From: Okeania sp. SIO3B5
GTDB lineage: Bacteria; Cyanobacteriota; Cyanobacteriia; Cyanobacteriales; Microcoleaceae
Direction of reading: 5' to 3'
NCBI RefSeq assembly: GCF_010692555.1
Contig: NZ_JAAHHG010000011.1
Span: forward strand, 24,642 to 83,634
DNA length: 58,993 nucleotides
The translations under genes and the position numbers were made by a program. Below are positions 57,601 through 58,993 of the stretch, in pieces (the first letter of the stretch is position 1; each line of letters begins with the position of its first letter). The notes beneath the pieces were generated by a model. It worked only from the letters and a program-made list of their open reading frames with translations. It ran no database searches and was not told the DNA's origin.

Positions 57601-58993
57601 TCAGTAGATATTTCTAAATCTTCAAACGTAAGACCTCCCTCCAAACTAAGAAGGTCTTCTGTAGTATTAAAGTCAGTAACAGTATATAAATTATCAGACT
57701 CCCCAAAATCTAGAATCACAAAACTATCTGCACCCTCGCCCCCAGTTAAAGTATCATCACCTCGACCACCTATCAATAGATCGTCACCCAGACCTCCATC
57801 AATAGAATCATTTCCTCGATCGCCTGAGAGGACATCATTTGCCTCCCCACCATCTAGAATATCGTTTCCTTCATCGCCATTGAGAGTATCAACACCTGCA
57901 TCTCCCAATAATAAGTCATCATCTTGACCTCCAGATAATACGTCATCTCCCGTACCACCATCTAGAGTATCGTTACCTTGGTCTCCTGAAATACTATCAT
58001 TATCTTCATTTCCTGAAATACTATCATTACCTTCACCACCGCTAATAGAATCTAATCCTGCGCCACCAGAGATAATATCGTTACCAACCTGGCCAAAAAG
58101 ACTGTCGTTACCTCCATCTCCTGCTACCGTGTCATCGCCAATATCTCCTGAAACAAAGTCGTTTTCATCTCCTCCTGCTACATCATCGTTTTCTTTACCA
58201 CCGTAAATAATATCCCTACCTTCTCCACCTCTGACTGTATCTGAGTCGCGATCGCCGAATACTGTATCATTCCCAGCATCACCGAGAACAGAGTCAACAT
58301 CTCTTCCACCTCGTAGACTATCATCTCCCAAACCACCGCTAACCGTATCATTGCCCCGGTTACCGTTGATTTGGTCGTTGCCTTCTTGTCCGAGTAAAGA
58401 ATCACTTTCTTCTAGACCATATACTATATCATTGCCACCTAGTGCAGAATATGTATCGCTGAAGGCACTACCAAATGCTAGATCGTCTCCCTCGGTGCCA
58501 ACGTCCTCTCCTTGAAAAAGAATTCCTCCCCCTGGTGCTGTAGGTACGGGAGCTGGCGTTGGTGCTAGTGTTGGTGCTGGTGTTGGTGCTGGTGTTGGTG
58601 CTAGGGTTGGTGCTGGTGTTATGACTGGTGGAGTTGGTGTTATGACTGGTGGAGTTGGTGTTATTACTGGCGGTTCTGTTGGTTCTACTTGCTCTATCAC
58701 TACAAAGTCGCCATTTGCATTGAAAAAACCTATTATACCATCTATTACTACTATCTCCCTACCTTCGGGAGTTGTTGGTATTGGTGTTGGTGGTGGCGTT
58801 GGTGCTGGTGTTGGCGCTGGTGTTGGCGCTGGTGTTGGCGCTGGTGTTGGCGCTGGTGTTGGTGCTGGTGTTGGTGCTGGGGTTGGTGCTGGTGTTGGTG
58901 CTGGTGTTGGTGCTGGTGTTGGTGCTGGTGTTGGTGCTGGTGTTGGTGCTGGTGTTGGGGCTGGGGTTGGTGCGGGTGTTGGTGCTGGGGTTG
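51609..58993 (-). CDS. Giant RTX adhesin with cadherin-like repeats (partial; 5' end beyond window)
   Basis: At least 2460 residues; the frame stays open to base 58993, so the GTG at 58700 is not the true start. Order from the visible N-side: a long (PTPA)n stretch, a short domain ([17 protein letters not shown]), a second Pro-rich stretch, about 270 residues of RTX nonapeptides (GGxGxDxIxG), 17 PPVTD pentads, a cadherin-like domain ([16 protein letters not shown]), several Ig/cadherin-like modules with NEDTAITI and [10 protein letters not shown] marks, three of them in a 214-residue repeat, more such modules, and a second RTX block. The end [10 protein letters not shown] suits type I secretion. 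Such proteins act in surface adhesion, biofilm or sheath formation; that is inference. Confidence 0.9.
53920..55870. repeat. Three direct repeats of 642 bp in the RTX gene
   Basis: Landmarks recur 642 bases apart (54391, 55033, 55675), i.e. 214 codons. Each unit encodes a cadherin-like module with [11 protein letters not shown] and [10 protein letters not shown] followed by a [10 protein letters not shown] module. DNA identity is high. Confidence 0.85.
57226..57480. repeat. 17-copy 15-bp minisatellite encoding PPVTD
   Basis: Two synonymous unit types alternate: A = GGTGGGTCGGTAACA and B = GGTGGGTCAGTTACT, in the order A A B A A B A A B B A A A A A B B. Both give the same residues, so the array grew by blocks of about three units. 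Confidence 0.95.
58795..58993. repeat. 12-bp minisatellite encoding (PTPA)n, running off the window
   Basis: GGTGCTGGTGTT and close variants (GGCGCTGGTGTT) repeat about 16 times to the last base. It makes the true start of the giant protein hard to assemble. Confidence 0.9.

Noticed and set aside
57028-57927. Plus-strand 299-residue frame antisense to the RTX gene
   Set aside because: Arises from the PPVTD minisatellite read in reverse (GGSVT repeats); a shadow.
58700-58700. GTG at 58700 as the start of the giant RTX gene
   Set aside because: The frame remains open with coherent Pro-rich and domain sequence to the window edge.

Overview
The window comes from a filamentous, probably marine cyanobacterium. 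Two photosystem I genes (psaF, psaJ), frequent HIP1-type GCGATCGC octamers, a Tic22-like protein, heptanucleotide tandem repeats and long repeat-filled spacers all point to the Moorena/Okeania/Trichodesmium kind of genome. The exact genus cannot be settled from the sequence alone. Only about 60% of the window is clearly coding. The spacers are packed with small inverted-repeat elements and dead IS200/IS605 pieces.

Left end (1-8.2 kb): a polyketide locus on the minus strand. A loading protein laid out like AprA of the apratoxin pathway (methyltransferase, pseudo-GNAT, second methyltransferase, two nearly identical carrier domains) is followed by a KS-AT-DH synthase. The DH domain runs in frame into a piece of a DUF423-type membrane protein at the window edge. 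Upstream lies a dead fatty acyl-AMP ligase gene, cut in two by nested repeat elements. It suggests an older starter-loading route.

Small-protein cluster (8.4-11.8 kb): a family-4 glycosyltransferase and two pairs of very charged small proteins of unknown function, all on the minus strand.

Housekeeping islands (12-32 kb): sirohydrochlorin chelatase-like protein, NapA/NhaS3-type antiporter, Nit-type amidase, psaF-psaJ, tsaD, three GNAT acetyltransferases, an alpha/beta hydrolase, an ACT-like protein, tRNA-Pro(UGG), a Tic22-like protein, prmC, tsaC/sua5 and a degenerate histidine kinase. TsaC and TsaD supply two steps of t6A tRNA modification. Three headless copies of the start of tsaC stand in tandem before the real gene.

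Repeat-rich middle (32-46 kb): a threonine aldolase whose tail is replaced in frame by half a TnpB, a Rieske oxygenase, a complete tnpB-only insertion sequence, a YwiC-like membrane protein, an RTX protein with a beta-helix-like front, and an orphan ParA tail.

Right end (46-59 kb): a split STAND module. An HTH-NACHT ATPase is coupled to a WD40 protein with two internal membrane blocks, and a small two-helix membrane protein (CyanoTRADD-associated type) is transcribed divergently. Two perfect inverted repeats built on TTTGCCCT and CCCTATTT sit in the shared promoter region. This is the best candidate for a conflict or signalling system. The window ends inside a very large RTX adhesin with Pro-rich minisatellites and three 214-residue internal repeats.
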